Positions 43,401 to 54,084 of a stretch of 64,000 nucleotides of DNA are shown here, one piece after another. The notes beneath the pieces are model-generated. The model saw only the letters and a program-made list of their open reading frames with translations. It was not told the origin of the DNA and ran no database searches. The translations under genes and the position numbers were made by a program. This DNA is from Takakia lepidozioides (taxonomy: Eukaryota; Streptophyta; Takakiopsida; Takakiales; Takakiaceae), in contig CM060731.1 in NCBI GenBank assembly GCA_030704615.1, forward strand, positions 32,364,001-32,428,000. Reading direction: 5' to 3'. Each line of letters begins with the position of its first letter. Within the stretch, counting starts at the first letter, position 1.

Positions 43401-46400
43401 AAACATTGAAATGCTCAGCTCAAACAGTGTGCGTTGCCGCACACTGTCTGAGCTGGCAGTGAAGGGTTCTTTTCACACTCACACAGGTGCCCCTGAAGTC
43501 CAAAATTTCACCCAGAAACATTGAAATGCTCAGCTCAAACAGTGTGCGTTGCCGCACACTGTCTGAGCTGGCAGTGAAGGGTTCTTTTCACACTCACACA
43601 GGTGCCCCTGAAGTCCAAATATTTCACCCAGAAACATTTGAAATGCTCAGCTCAAACAGTGTGCGTTGCCGCACACTGTCTCAGCTGGCAGTGAAGGGTT
43701 CTTTTCACACTCACACGGGTGCCCATGAAGTCCAAATTTTGCACCCAGAAAAACATTGAAATGCTCAGCTCAAACAGTGGCGTTGCCGCACACTGTTGGG
43801 CTGGCAGTGAAGGGTCTTTTCACACTCACACAGGTGCCCCTGAAGTCCAAATATTTCACCCTAGAAACATTGAAATGCTCAGCTCAAACAGTGTGCGTTG
43901 CCGCACACTGTTTGAGCTGGCAGTGAAGGGTTCTTTTCACACTCACACAGGTGCCCCTGAAGTCCAAATATTTCACCCAGAAACATTGAAATGCTCAGCT
44001 CAAACAGTGTGCGTTGCCGCACACTGTCTGAGCTGGCAGTGAAGGGTTCTTTTCACACTCACACAGGTGCCCTGAAGTCCAAATATTCACCCAGAAACAT
44101 TGAAATGCTCAGTCAACAGTGTGCGTTGCGCACTGTCTGAGCTTGGCAGTGAAGGGTTCTTTCACACTCCACAGGTGCCCATGAAGTCCAAATATTTCAC
44201 ACAGAAACATTGAAATGCTCAGCTCAAACAGTGTGCGTGCCGCACACTGTCTGAGCTGGCAGTGAAGGGTTCTTTCACACTCAACAGGTGCCCCTGAAGT
44301 CCAATATTTCACCCAGAAACATTGAAATGCTCAGCTCAAACAGTGTGCGTTGCGACACTGTCTGAGCTGGCAGTGAAGGGTTCTTTTCACACTCACACGG
44401 GTGCCCATGAATCAAAATTTGCACCCGAAGAGAAACATTGAAATGCTCAGCCTCAAACAGTGTGCGTTGCCGCACACTGTCTGGGCTGGCAGTGAAGGGT
44501 TCTTTCACACTACACAGGTGTCCTGAAGTCCAAATCTGTCACCCGAAAAGAAACATTAAAAAAATGCTCAGCTCAAACAGTGTGCGTTGCCGCACACTGT
44601 CTGAGCTGGCAGTGAAGGGTTCTTTTCACACTCACACAGTGCCCCTGAAGTCCAAATATTCACCCAGAAGAACATTGATGAAATGATAGCTCAAACAGTG
44701 GCATTGCCAGCACACGGTCTGAGCTGGCAGTGAAGGGTTCTTTTCACACTCACACAGGTGCCCCTGAAGTCCAAATATTTCACCCAGAAACATTGAAATG
44801 CTCAGCTCAAACAGTGTGCGTTGCCGCACACTGTCTGAGCTGGCAGTGAAGGGTTCTTTTCACACTCACACACAGGTGCCCTGAAGTCCAAATTATGCAC
44901 CAGAAACATTGAAATGCTCAGCTCAAACAGTGTGCGTTGCCGCACACTGTCTGAGCTGGCAGTGAAGGGTTCTTTTCACACTCACACAGGTGCCCCTGAA
45001 GTCCAAATATTTCACCCAGAAACATTGAAATGCTCAGCTCAAACAGTGTGCGTTGCCGCACACTGTCTGAGCTGGCAGTGAAGGGTTCATTTCACACTCA
45101 CACAGGTGCCCCTGAAGTCCAAATTTTCACCCCCAGAACATTGAAATGCTCAGCTCAAACAGTGTGCGTTGCCGCACACTGTCTGAGCTGGCAGTGAAGG
45201 GTTCTTTTCACACTCACACAGGTGCCCCTGAAGTCCAAATATTTCACCCAGAAACATTGAAATGCTCAGCTCAAACAGTGTGCGTTGCCGCACACTGTCT
45301 GAGCTGGCAGTGAAGGGTTCTTTTCACACTCACACAGGTGCCCCTGAAGTCCAAATATTTCACCCAGAAACATTGAAATGCTCAGCTCAAACAGTGTGCG
45401 TTGCCGCACACTGTCTGAGCTGGCAGTGAAGGGTTCTTTTCACACTCACACAGGTGCCCCTGAAGTCCAAATATTTCACCCAGAAACATTGAAATGCTCA
45501 GCTCAAACAGTGTGCGTTGCCGCACACTGTCTGAGCTGGCAGTGAAGGGTCTTTTCACACTCACACAGGTGCCCCTGAAGTCCAAATATTTCACCCAGAA
45601 ACATTGAAATGCTCAGCTCAAACAGTGTGCGTTGCCGCACACTGTCTGAGCTGGCAGTGAAGGGTTCTTTTTCACACTCACACAGGTGCCCCTGAAGTCC
45701 AAATATTCACCCAGAAACATTGAAATGCTCAGCTCAAACAGTGTGCGTTGCCGCACACTGTCTGAGCTGGCAGTGAAGGGTTCTTTTCACACTCACACAG
45801 GTGCCCCTGAAGTCCAAATATTTCACCCAAAAAGAAACATTGAAATGCTCAGCTCAAACAGTGTGCGTTGCCGCACACTGTCTGAGCTGGCAGTGAAGGG
45901 TTCTTTTCACACTCACACAGGTGCCCCTGAAGTCCAATATTTCACCCAGAAACATTGAAATGCTCAGCTCAAACAGTGTGCGTTGCCGCATACTGTCTGA
46001 GCTGGCAGTGAAGGGTTCTTTTCACACTCACACAGGTGCCCCTGAAGTCCAAATTTTCACCCAGAAACATTGAAATGCTCAGCTCAAACAGTGTGCGTTG
46101 CCGCTGTCTGAGCTGGCTCTTTCACACTTGAAGGGAAATGCTACACACCTTTCCCCAGAATTTTTTGAAATGCTCAGCTCAAACAGTGTGCGTTGCCGCA
46201 CACTGTCTGGCAGTGAAGGGTTCTTTCACACTCACACAGGTGCCCTGAAGTCCAAAATTTACCCAGCTCAAACAACAATGCTTGGGGCTGCAACACTGTC
46301 TGAGCTGGCTTCTTTTCACACTCACACAGGTGCCTGAAGTCCAAATTTCACCCAGAACATTGAAATGCTCAGCTCAAACAGTGTGCGTTGCCGCACACTG

Positions 46401-47418
46401 TCTGAGCTGGCAGTGAAGGGTTTTTTCACACTCACACAGGTGCCCCTGAAGTCCAAATATTTCACCCAGAAACATTGAAATGCTCAGCTCAAACAGTGTG
46501 CGTTGCCGCACACTGTCTGAGCTGGCAGTGAAGGGTTCTTTTCACACTCACACAGGTGCCCCTGAAGTCCAAATTTTGCACCAGAAACATTGAAATGCTC
46601 AGCTCAAACAGTGTGCGTTGCCGCACACAGTGAAGGGACAGGTGCCCCTGAAGTCCAATTTTGCATCCAGAAACATTGAAATGCTCAGCTCAAACAGTGT
46701 GCGTTGCCGCACACTGTCTGAGCTGGCAGTGAAGGGTTCATTTCACACTTCAAGACCAAATTTTGAACCCTAAAACATTGAAAAGGTCTGCTCAAACATT
46801 GTGCGTTGCCGCACGCTGTTTGAGCTGGTTTTGAAGGGTTCATTTCAACCTCAGATAACAGACAGCAAAGACCAAATTTTTGAAATGCCCAGCTCAAACA
46901 GTGTGCGTTGCCGCACACTGTCTGAGCTGGCAGTGAAGGGTTCATTTCACACTCACACAGGTGCCCCTGAAGTCCAAATTTTGCACCCATAAACATTGAA
47001 ATGCTCAGCTCAAACAGTGTGCGTTGCCGCACAAAGTGAAGGGTTCTTTTCACACTCACACAGGTGCCCCTGAAGTTTTGCACCCAGAAACATTGAAATG
47101 CTCAGCTCAAACAGTGTGCGTTGCCGCACAGGCAGTGAAGGGTTCGTTTCACCCTCACATAACAGACATCAAGACCAAATTTTGCAAGACCAATGGTTCT
47201 TTCTTTCACAAATACCTGCCATTCAAAGCCGAATTCTTCACAAATATGGGTCGTGTGGATTTTACCTTTTTCGTAGCTACTCGAGAAGACTCCCCAGTTG
47301 CCGGGGACGCTTTCCGCTTGGGGCTGCTCTCTTCGCCGACTATGTAGGTGAGCCTCTCCCCCTTCCTCTTTCCCGTGGTCAGATCGTTCGTGAGGCCAGT
47401 GTCAACATCTTCCTCCAT
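37449..47418 (-). CDS. Y cargo gene: ParB-like domain fused to methyltransferase-like domain (intact)
   Basis: Ten exons on the minus strand: 47418-47266, 41568-40973, 40877-40685, 40572-40132, 40012-39789, 39647-38996, 38893-38555, 38428-38143, 38026-37837, 37689-37449. Phases agree at every GT/AG junction and the total is 3,315 nt (1,104 codons plus stop). Residues 1-100: charged and disordered. About 105-250: ParB/Srx-like domain (KIPLCRLVSMPVVRPPL to FHVWDGNHRLLAW, with G-x-H-R-x-x-A). 250-590: helical middle. 590-750: Gly/Lys/Arg-rich linker, perhaps DNA-binding or nuclear-targeting. From about 770: ILDIPDG in the motif IV position; about 935-965: ERSPAFIQTIVECC and LDLSMGTGASY as motifs X and I of a beta-type methyltransferase order. 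ParB-methylase fusions are known from phages and bacteria. Activity is uncertain because motif IV is not a standard D/S-P-P-Y. The first exon is inferred from phase and splice sites; the rest is well supported. Confidence 0.75.
41700..47180. repeat. Tandem array of about 46 copies of a 116-117-bp hairpin unit (Y)
   Basis: The period is 116-117 bases (compare 42154, 42271, 42387). Each unit holds an inverted repeat with 18-base arms CAGCTCAAACAGTGTGCG and CGCACACTGTCTGAGCTG around the loop TTGC (one arm mismatch), for example 42145-42184. Then come GGCAGTGAAGGGTTCTTTTC, ACTCACACAGGTGCCCCTGA and AAACATTGAAATGCT. Units at the two edges are degenerate; central units are nearly identical. Clusters of small indels occur at about 44.05-44.75 and 46.1-46.35 kb. 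The whole array lies in the 5.7-kb first intron of the cargo gene. Open frames within it are artefacts. Confidence 0.95.
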
Positions 47419-48510
47419 GTCGTCTGTCTCTCCCTCAGACGCAGTGTCCTCTCCTGTTCCTGGAACTATGGTGGGTTGTTGTGTTCTCCAGATTCCTGCT
47501 CCTCCATCGCCACACTTTCCTGTATTCCCTCTTTTCCTCCTTTTCCTCTTCCTCCACTCTTTCCATCCTCATTCTATATCTAGCTCTATTCCTGTTTCTA
47601 GAACTCGTGAAGTATAATGACTTCCTTCTCTTTCTCCTCCGCTGGAAACAAGGGCTCCCCACGATGCCCCTGGAGCTCTCCAGTTTGACGTTTGCAACAA
47701 GTTCTGGTATCGCATGTAACAAAAATAAAAATGGACGTTGTCAACCGTATTTGGATGCGGGTGTTGATATTGTGTGCGAACGGAATTCATCCATTTTGTC
47801 GTCTTTGTATTACCCAGCTAATAAAGCGCCGAAGAAAAAGAATATCCGTTGCATGCATTTGCGATATATGTCAGATGTGCTTCGCCGCCTGCCAATACAT
47901 GGCGGCCTCCTTGCCTTCTTTCAAATTCGAATGCGCCGTAGAAATGTAGTGCTTTTTCAATTCCGAGCAGTTCTTCCAGATTCGCAATAATTGTTATGCT
48001 TCACATATGCATCCACGTGTGTGTTGTGCTGCATGCCCTGTGGTTTTTTTTATGCCGTGACCGTCCCCATGGGGTCATTCGGTATAAAGGATTGTGTCGG
48101 ATATGACCATGTGTTGCACACATTCGTGCGAGGTATCTCTTGAAGTGTCGGTGTTTGTTCTGTGCTATTTCTGGCGCAACACAATCTCATTACAATCGGA
48201 TCTTCTGTTTACTGCTCTCAGGGTTGTTGGTCATTTCATAATGGATGGTTCATGTCAATTTCAGGGTTTTGTTTCCATCCAAAAACAGTACGGCTTCTTG
48301 TGGCTCTGGTCTTTCAAAACCGTTTTTCTGGTTGGTGGGAGGTGAATGTGCACGTCATCCCTACATCCTTGGCATGCATCGCCGGCAGCCTTGGGTTTGG
48401 TGCTACCCTTGTTGACCTCAGTTTGCTGGTATTTCCACTTTCGATAATTACGGGCTCTCAGTTCGGGGATTCCGTTCTGCATCGGCAGTTTCGTTCGCTG
48501 GAAAACATGT
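47419..48510. promoter_or_regulatory. Intergenic region between divergent Y genes
   Basis: About 1.1 kb between the cargo-gene start and the first good ATG of the transposase gene. A TATAAA at 48083-48088, on the plus strand about 430 bases before that ATG, could serve the transposase gene. The purine-rich minus-strand sequence at 47480-47600 may be the cargo-gene leader. No other motif was recognised. Confidence 0.35.
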
Positions 48511-51500
48511 CGAGGGAGCGAGATGCACTCGCTCGATTCCATTCCAATGCAGGTACTCTTCCACTGACTGCCACTGCAGACGACGATGGGTATGCAGTTG
48601 TTCATGAGGATGAGCTGGTTACAGTGTTCCCTGGAGTTGGGTTCTCTGCTTGTTCAGAAAGAGGTGTATGACGAGGATGGGAATTTGGATTCTGGGCACT
48701 TGGAGAAACCCTTGGTTGGCGAGTGTGGAAGGAAGTGGAGAGTCCTTCCAGGAACATACCGTGTGTCCTTGGAAAAGAGAGAAGACAATCAGCAGGATCA
48801 GTCGTTACCCCTGGCACTGCAGCATCGGTCGTGCAACAGAAGGGCACAGTTCCTGTGAAACAAGAGGTGAGCACATCCACTACCTTCGTTACTCTTTCGG
48901 ACTCGTCCTCGGAGGATGTTTCTGAGATTCCTCCGCCAGTGCAAACTCCCTTATTGGATGATGACGAATTGCGCGAGATAACAAGTGTCATTCCAAAATT
49001 GAAAGCCCTCAGGTGTGCCTGGGTGCAAGAGCGAGCTACGTTTTGTTGATTGGGAGTCCCTTCCAGTGCAACGTGTTCAATACGTGCCAGCTCAGTTTGA
49101 TGGGGACATCTTGTTTGAGCTCAACCCTCCCACGTCTTCCAGTGGACTGGCTGGGCTTCTGCAGGGCATGGACAAGAAACATGACGGACATCCTTGGTGC
49201 AGGACAAAAACTTCGAACATCCATAACGACATTGGCTTGAAATTTCGGAGGTCGGTTTGCGTTGGGCATTGCAAGTGCCTGAATATTTCTTGCCCTCGGC
49301 TGAGAAACAGCGCTCAGCCAAACGAAAGTGAGTGGGAAGGTGTGCCCCTGAATCCTTTCACCCCAGGGCTTGCACCTCCCAATACCAATACTTTTGTGTG
49401 CAGGTTCTGCAAACTTTCCCCGTCCTGTGTTTCTGTTTGCCACGCTCGTATGTATCAGGTGGCACATCGATGCAAGACAATGACTCGTGCCTGCATTCAT
49501 ATGGGTGCACACGAGCATCCTGTGTCCAAAGGGAGTTGCAGGGATAGCGGACATCGCTAGAAATCTACTGAAGCAAGTTCCATAATGCCCCTTCTGCAAC
49601 ACCTTCTGCTATAGCGCTTGCAGCTAGCAAGGCATTCCTGGAAAAACACATACTGGGTGAAGGGGATTCGACACAGCCAATGCTGGATGCAGATTCCCTT
49701 GAGGCAGTCATGGACCATTTCTCCGTGTTGAGCTCTCCCAATATTCGAAACCAGGTGAATGCACTCAGAATGGGCACAGGCACTGCTGGATTCATGGACA
49801 ACATTATGGACCTCAAACGGAGGAGTCGCTATGAATTCATTCAAAACAGTATGTTCCCTGGCCAGGGCTCGTCCAAAGTGTATTTGTTCAAGATGTCCGC
49901 TGTGGGCCAAGGCAGTGGTGTGAGCATTGTCCGCCGAATGCAACCTGGAGGAGATTTGGCTAAATGTTGGTTAATGTTTGATCACTGCAAAACGGGTGAG
50001 GGTTGGACAACCATGGCGTGCCATGTGTATGATCCAGCGTACCGTGTGCTCTCCATAGCAATTTGTGATATGCAGTCGGAGGACACTGAATCCCAGATGC
50101 TCATGTGGAAGTCCCTCCTGACCGTCATGCAGCGCAATGGAATACAGAACACAAACTTTGCGGGCTTCATGGCTGATAGTGCACAGGCAAATTTCAATGC
50201 AGTGCGGCGCGTGTTTGGTTCTGGGGATCCTAAGGTCCCCATGGAAAATAGGGAGCGCACATGCCTCTTCCATTGGAGTCAATCTCTGGCACGTCATACA
50301 AAGCGCTGCATTCGCCCTGACCTTCAGTTGGAGCATAGAAGGCTCTGTCTGAAGTACAAGAATGCCACCTCAATGGGAGAAGCAGAGAGCACTTACCAGG
50401 CAATCCGGGCTTGGTGGTTCTCCGCTGGTGCTGCTACAGGTATCCACCTGAAGGAGTTGGAGGACTGGTTGGTTTTCTGGCACTTCAGGTACAGACAGTG
50501 GGGAGCTTTCATGACGACGGTAAGCCTCACAAGTTTTCCTTAAACACAAATTGCACTTTGCATCGTGCCTGTTCATTTGGGGTTGTTCGATTGTCACTTG
50601 AATAACCCTCTACCATTTCTTTTCCTTCCTCACATTTCCATGCAATGCCTCCTGCAGGACATGTCCTTGGAGGACTTGGCCGACATGCCATCGTGTAATT
50701 TGGCAGAGACTGTTCACAACGCCTGGATGCAACAGTCTACCAAAGCAGGTCGTGACTTGTATGTGGCCACTGCTGATGACATGGTGCGGGCACTTACACA
50801 ACAAACCAGGTACCGCAATTTTCTGATGGGACGGGGTGGAGGGAAGGGCCCCGATTCGACTTTGTTGATGCTAAGGGCTGCGAGTAGGTCCGGAGACCCG
50901 TCAAAGATGGCCAGAGCTCTAAACAGGTGCACTGAAGGTTCCCCTCTGCAATCCAGGCTCCCCCATTTGGAAGGCGAGGAAAGATTTGGATCATGCAAAA
51001 GGAAATTAAACACTCTTCCAGGGTCAGATGGAGATTCCCATAGGCCAGACAGGGTCAATTTCTCTGTGCCAAAGGTGTCTCCAGTGCAGACTAAGTCCTG
51101 TGCCGGCCCCTTCCCAGGTGGGTCCTCCTCCTGTGGAGCAGGTGCGGAACATGCAAGCATAGCAGCGGAAATCCCATTGGAGGAGGTGGTGGCCATGGTG
51201 CAGGAATCTGATTGCATTGATAGTGACTGGCATATAGAACGCACCCCACCAGGATCTAGAGTGGCTTGCATGGCAATTCGGACCCCCTCTTTCAAGAAAT
51301 GCAAATCAAAAATATGCAAAGGCTCCAGGGGGACTCCAGCTCCAACATTCACAGGGTTGTTCCGACCTTATCATAGGGGAGTCAAAAGAGCACAAGTTTT
51401 GGTTGCCCAGACGATATGGCACGATGCGTGAAGGGAACAGTTCGTCCTTCCGTGATAATGAAGCCCCCTCCCCCCGCAATTTGGCCTGTGCAAATTGGGA

Positions 51501-52058
51501 CATCGCTGTCCTCAACCGAGATAAGCATGCTGGAGGAGGGAGGGTTTTGTCTTGCACGGTCCCGGGTGGTGCCCTTATGCACTGTCGGCACAGATGTGCC
51601 ACATGCTCCGACAATGCCTCCACCCGGTGCCAACTCCCACCCAACAAAAAGAGATGGAAAAACAGTGCGCCGTGTTGCTTCGGGTGCAGATCACGAATGC
51701 AAGATGGAATCGGCTAGAATTTGCAGGCTTCTCGTATCACCGAAGTCCCTTCCCCGGGGTATGGACGGATTTACACAGTGCTGTCAATTGGCTCAGTTCT
51801 TCATGCCAAAGAATATCAAGTTACCATTGGGAATTTCCCATCGTGCACTGTCCGGATTTTGTAACGATGCGTGAGGGCGCTCTCGGCATGAGAGGGAAGT
51901 GGGTCCCCTGCAAGCATCAATATTACATATACCTTGTAATTATGTGTTGCGACGGTAAGAGAGACCAATTCATTCACCAAGCCACACTAGGCTACGGAGA
52001 AGTCATCACCCTTCTGCAGCGGGACACCTCGCGTAGAGCTCCGCCAACTTCTCTTTGA
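48511..52058 (+). pseudogene. MULE transposase with SWIM zinc finger (Y)
   Basis: Pieces in order: MSRERDALARFHSNAG (48511); acidic exon (about 48800-49010); LRFVDWESLPVQRVQYV, then a zinc-binding stretch with CIHMGAHEHPVSKG (49450-49540). The MULE catalytic core follows (49590-50520): CWLMFDHCKTGEGW (first Asp), FAGFMADSAQANFNAVRRVF (second Asp), CLFHWSQSLARH, and LEDWLVFWHFRYRQWGAFM. After an intron (50521 to about 50657) comes LADMPSCNLAETVHNAW, a variable region, and a SWIM finger (H/C-C-PDF then PCKHQYYIYL, about 51850-51930), stop at 52058. Frame breaks occur near 49540, 49590, 51420 and 51840, so this copy cannot encode a full transposase as read. The DDE core catalyses cut-and-paste transposition with 9-bp duplications, agreeing with the flanks of Y. 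Confidence 0.8.
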
Positions 52059-52477
52059 ACACATACGAGCCATGCCCGCTTCCCATGCTGGTTTCCAGGT
52101 TGCCGTGTGAAGACTTTTCATTTTATGACAAACATATACATTTCGTTCACTTGTGAGGGCAAATGCACTTGCGATTCATTGTAAGCGTCTCTCTGTGAAT
52201 TGAAATAAACTGTGTCAATCATTCTGAGCTCAAATCTGACATGTTTACATATTCCTCTTTTTTGGCACGCATTGCAGACATGGTGCATGGTGGCCTCCTT
52301 TGTTTTGTCCACGGTAATAGGCCCTCTTCCTGCAATCCTCGCCTATAGGACCTGCTTCTCCAGCAGATTCATGCCGCTCACGCTTCCCTGAAGCGTGAGC
52401 TCAGCTCACGCTTCAAGGCTTGAACGTGAGCTCAGCTCCCAGGCTCACGGGGCTGGGCTCACGCCGTAGCTACGCTG
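52059..52477. repeat. Right subterminal region and terminus of Y
   Basis: A/T-rich sequence, then from about 52375 repeated GCTCACG/CGTGAGCTCAG units in both orientations, and the end CTCACGCCGTAGCTACGCTG before the duplication TCCACAAAG (52478-52486). Confidence 0.8.
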
Positions 52478-53214
52478 TCCACAAAGTGTCGGGCAACATG
52501 AAGAAGGCAAATGGTGCAATTCTGAATCCTACCAAGACTGGCCGTGGTGGGAAGACAATGATGGAAGCACGCTTGGTAAGTGGCATCATCACGACTCTGT
52601 ATTTTGTTCCACATTGAATTGTTATGTGTATATAGTCAGCCCTCACATTGCTTACTGACTTGTGGCATGGATTAATTTGTAGGAAACACTATCAGGGTGC
52701 CCTCCTACATTATATGAAATTCAAGAGGGTTCAGTGTCACGGTTGTCAGTTGGGAGAGACAGGCGGGTAAGTGTGTTTTCCATGTTTGCTAGAGTGGTTG
52801 CTGCATCATAGGTTGCTAGGGTTTTTTTCACGGCTTTTGGCCTGGGTTTTCTTTCCAATGGTTGTTCATGCTAGGTTTTTTTGGTTTGATTCATACTTGG
52901 GCAAGTTTTCATGGATTGGCAGGAGGGAAGTCTTGCATATTCTACAGTAGTTGGCAGGATGGATGGCTTGAACAAACTGGTGGAATCACAAGGACGTGAC
53001 ATGGCATAATTAATATTACAGATGCAGAGTATGATTGAATACCAGAAAGCCATTGTGACCAGATTGGGGATTAATCTACCAGGCGCAGGACCAGTGATAT
53101 CTACGATGGATACGTCTGCTGTGACAGTATCAAAATGTTTGGAATCCCAATTTCAGACGGTAACTGGTGCTCACTCTAAGCCCTTATGTCTTCCTGTCAC
53201 TGATGATCTTTGAA

Positions 53215-54084
53215 TTTGACTGAGCAGCAGCAGGATACAGGGAAGGCCAGCTGTGAGGTACACGTGGAAATTCAGCCCTTGCCACGTACAAAGGCAGTAG
53301 CAGTCCAGGGGGCAATGGTGACAGAGCCACCGGGCACACCGGATTCTGGTATGCAGGTATGTGGGAGTTTAGATGGGGAGGAAGATGCAGACGGGGACAA
53401 AACAAACAAGCAGGTTGCTTTAATTTCTCCTGCTCATATGTTGAAGCCAAATGTCAGTTTACTTCCTGGACCAACAAGGAAGCATTTACTAATTCTAGAC
53501 TTAAATGATCTGTTATGTGAATCTTTTCATTCTACTAATGGGCCTGCATCCCTTCCCAAAGGATTTGTGGGGAAGATGTGTGGCAAGAAGATGGTAGTTT
53601 TGAGACCACGCTGTTATGACTTTTTGCAAAAGTGTTTTGAACACTTTGAGGTGGTGGTGTGGTCTTGTTGCCAAGCTCGCAACTTCTTCCCAATGGTGGA
53701 CTATATTTTTGCAGCCCACACTAACCTGGTTTTCCAGTGGGATGCCCTTCACTGTGACGAGGATCCAGTCCTCCCATGCCGTAAGGGGTCTGATTCAAAG
53801 CCATTATATTCAAGAACTTGTCTACAGTGTGGGCAGACTGGCCAGAATGGACTTATGAGGACACTGTTCTTGTTGACGACACACCAAGAAAGGCGACAAA
53901 CAATCCTCCCTTCAGTGGGATTTTTCCAGAGCCATGGAAGGTGCAACCAGATTCACCAACTGATGAGTATCTAACAAAGGTGTTGTGGCCTTTCTTGTGG
54001 AAGCATCGAAAGCTGCCAGTATTCCCAAGTTTTTGGAGTCTCAGCCTGTTTTCGGACAACAACCATACAACACTGCTACTGTGA
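53215..54084 (+). pseudogene. FCP1/NIF-like phosphatase module inside the CACTA2 TnpA-like gene
   Basis: About 200 residues of a HAD-type FCP1-like (NLI-interacting factor) domain: KHLLILDLNDLLCESF (motif I, with Asn at the second acidic position), VLRPRCYDFLQKCFEHFEVV (RP-x-C-x-x-FL), VWSCCQARN (motif II region), VDYIFAAHTNLVFQWDALHC and, after a one-base break near 53808, VWADWPEWTYEDTVLVDDTP (motif III/IV) and NPPFSGIFPEP. Plant proteins of this group commonly read LDLNG at motif I. Family members dephosphorylate protein substrates such as the RNA polymerase II tail; whether this one is catalytic is unknown. It sits between the Transposase_24-type core and the C-terminal domain of the same gene. 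Confidence 0.7.

Larger units (their letters stand above)
37046..52477. mobile_element. MULE-type element 'Y', 15,432 bp
   Basis: Exact borders from a perfect 9-bp duplication. The left end is G6 then TGCTATTCCGTGAGCC; the right end, as reverse complement, is CAGCGTAGCTACGGCGTGAG then CC. They match imperfectly over 22 bases and are followed by arrays of CGTGAGCC/GTGAGCTCAG units (37061-37120 and 52375-52465). Content: ParB/methyltransferase cargo gene (minus, 37449-47418), a large tandem array in its first intron, and a MULE/SWIM transposase gene (plus, about 48.5-52.06 kb). The two genes diverge from about 47.4-48.5 kb. Its organisation matches element X, including the terminal signature. 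Confidence 0.92.

Noticed and set aside
42256-46337. Open frames such as those repeating LSSNSVRCRTLSELAVKGSF
   Set aside because: They are translations of the 116-117-bp repeat unit, and the frame changes whenever the unit length varies.
41700-47180. CRISPR-like array (regular palindromic repeats)
   Set aside because: The whole 116-bp unit, including the parts between hairpins, is conserved. There are no unique spacers and no cas genes, and the host is a plant. It is a tandem satellite-like array inside a transposon.
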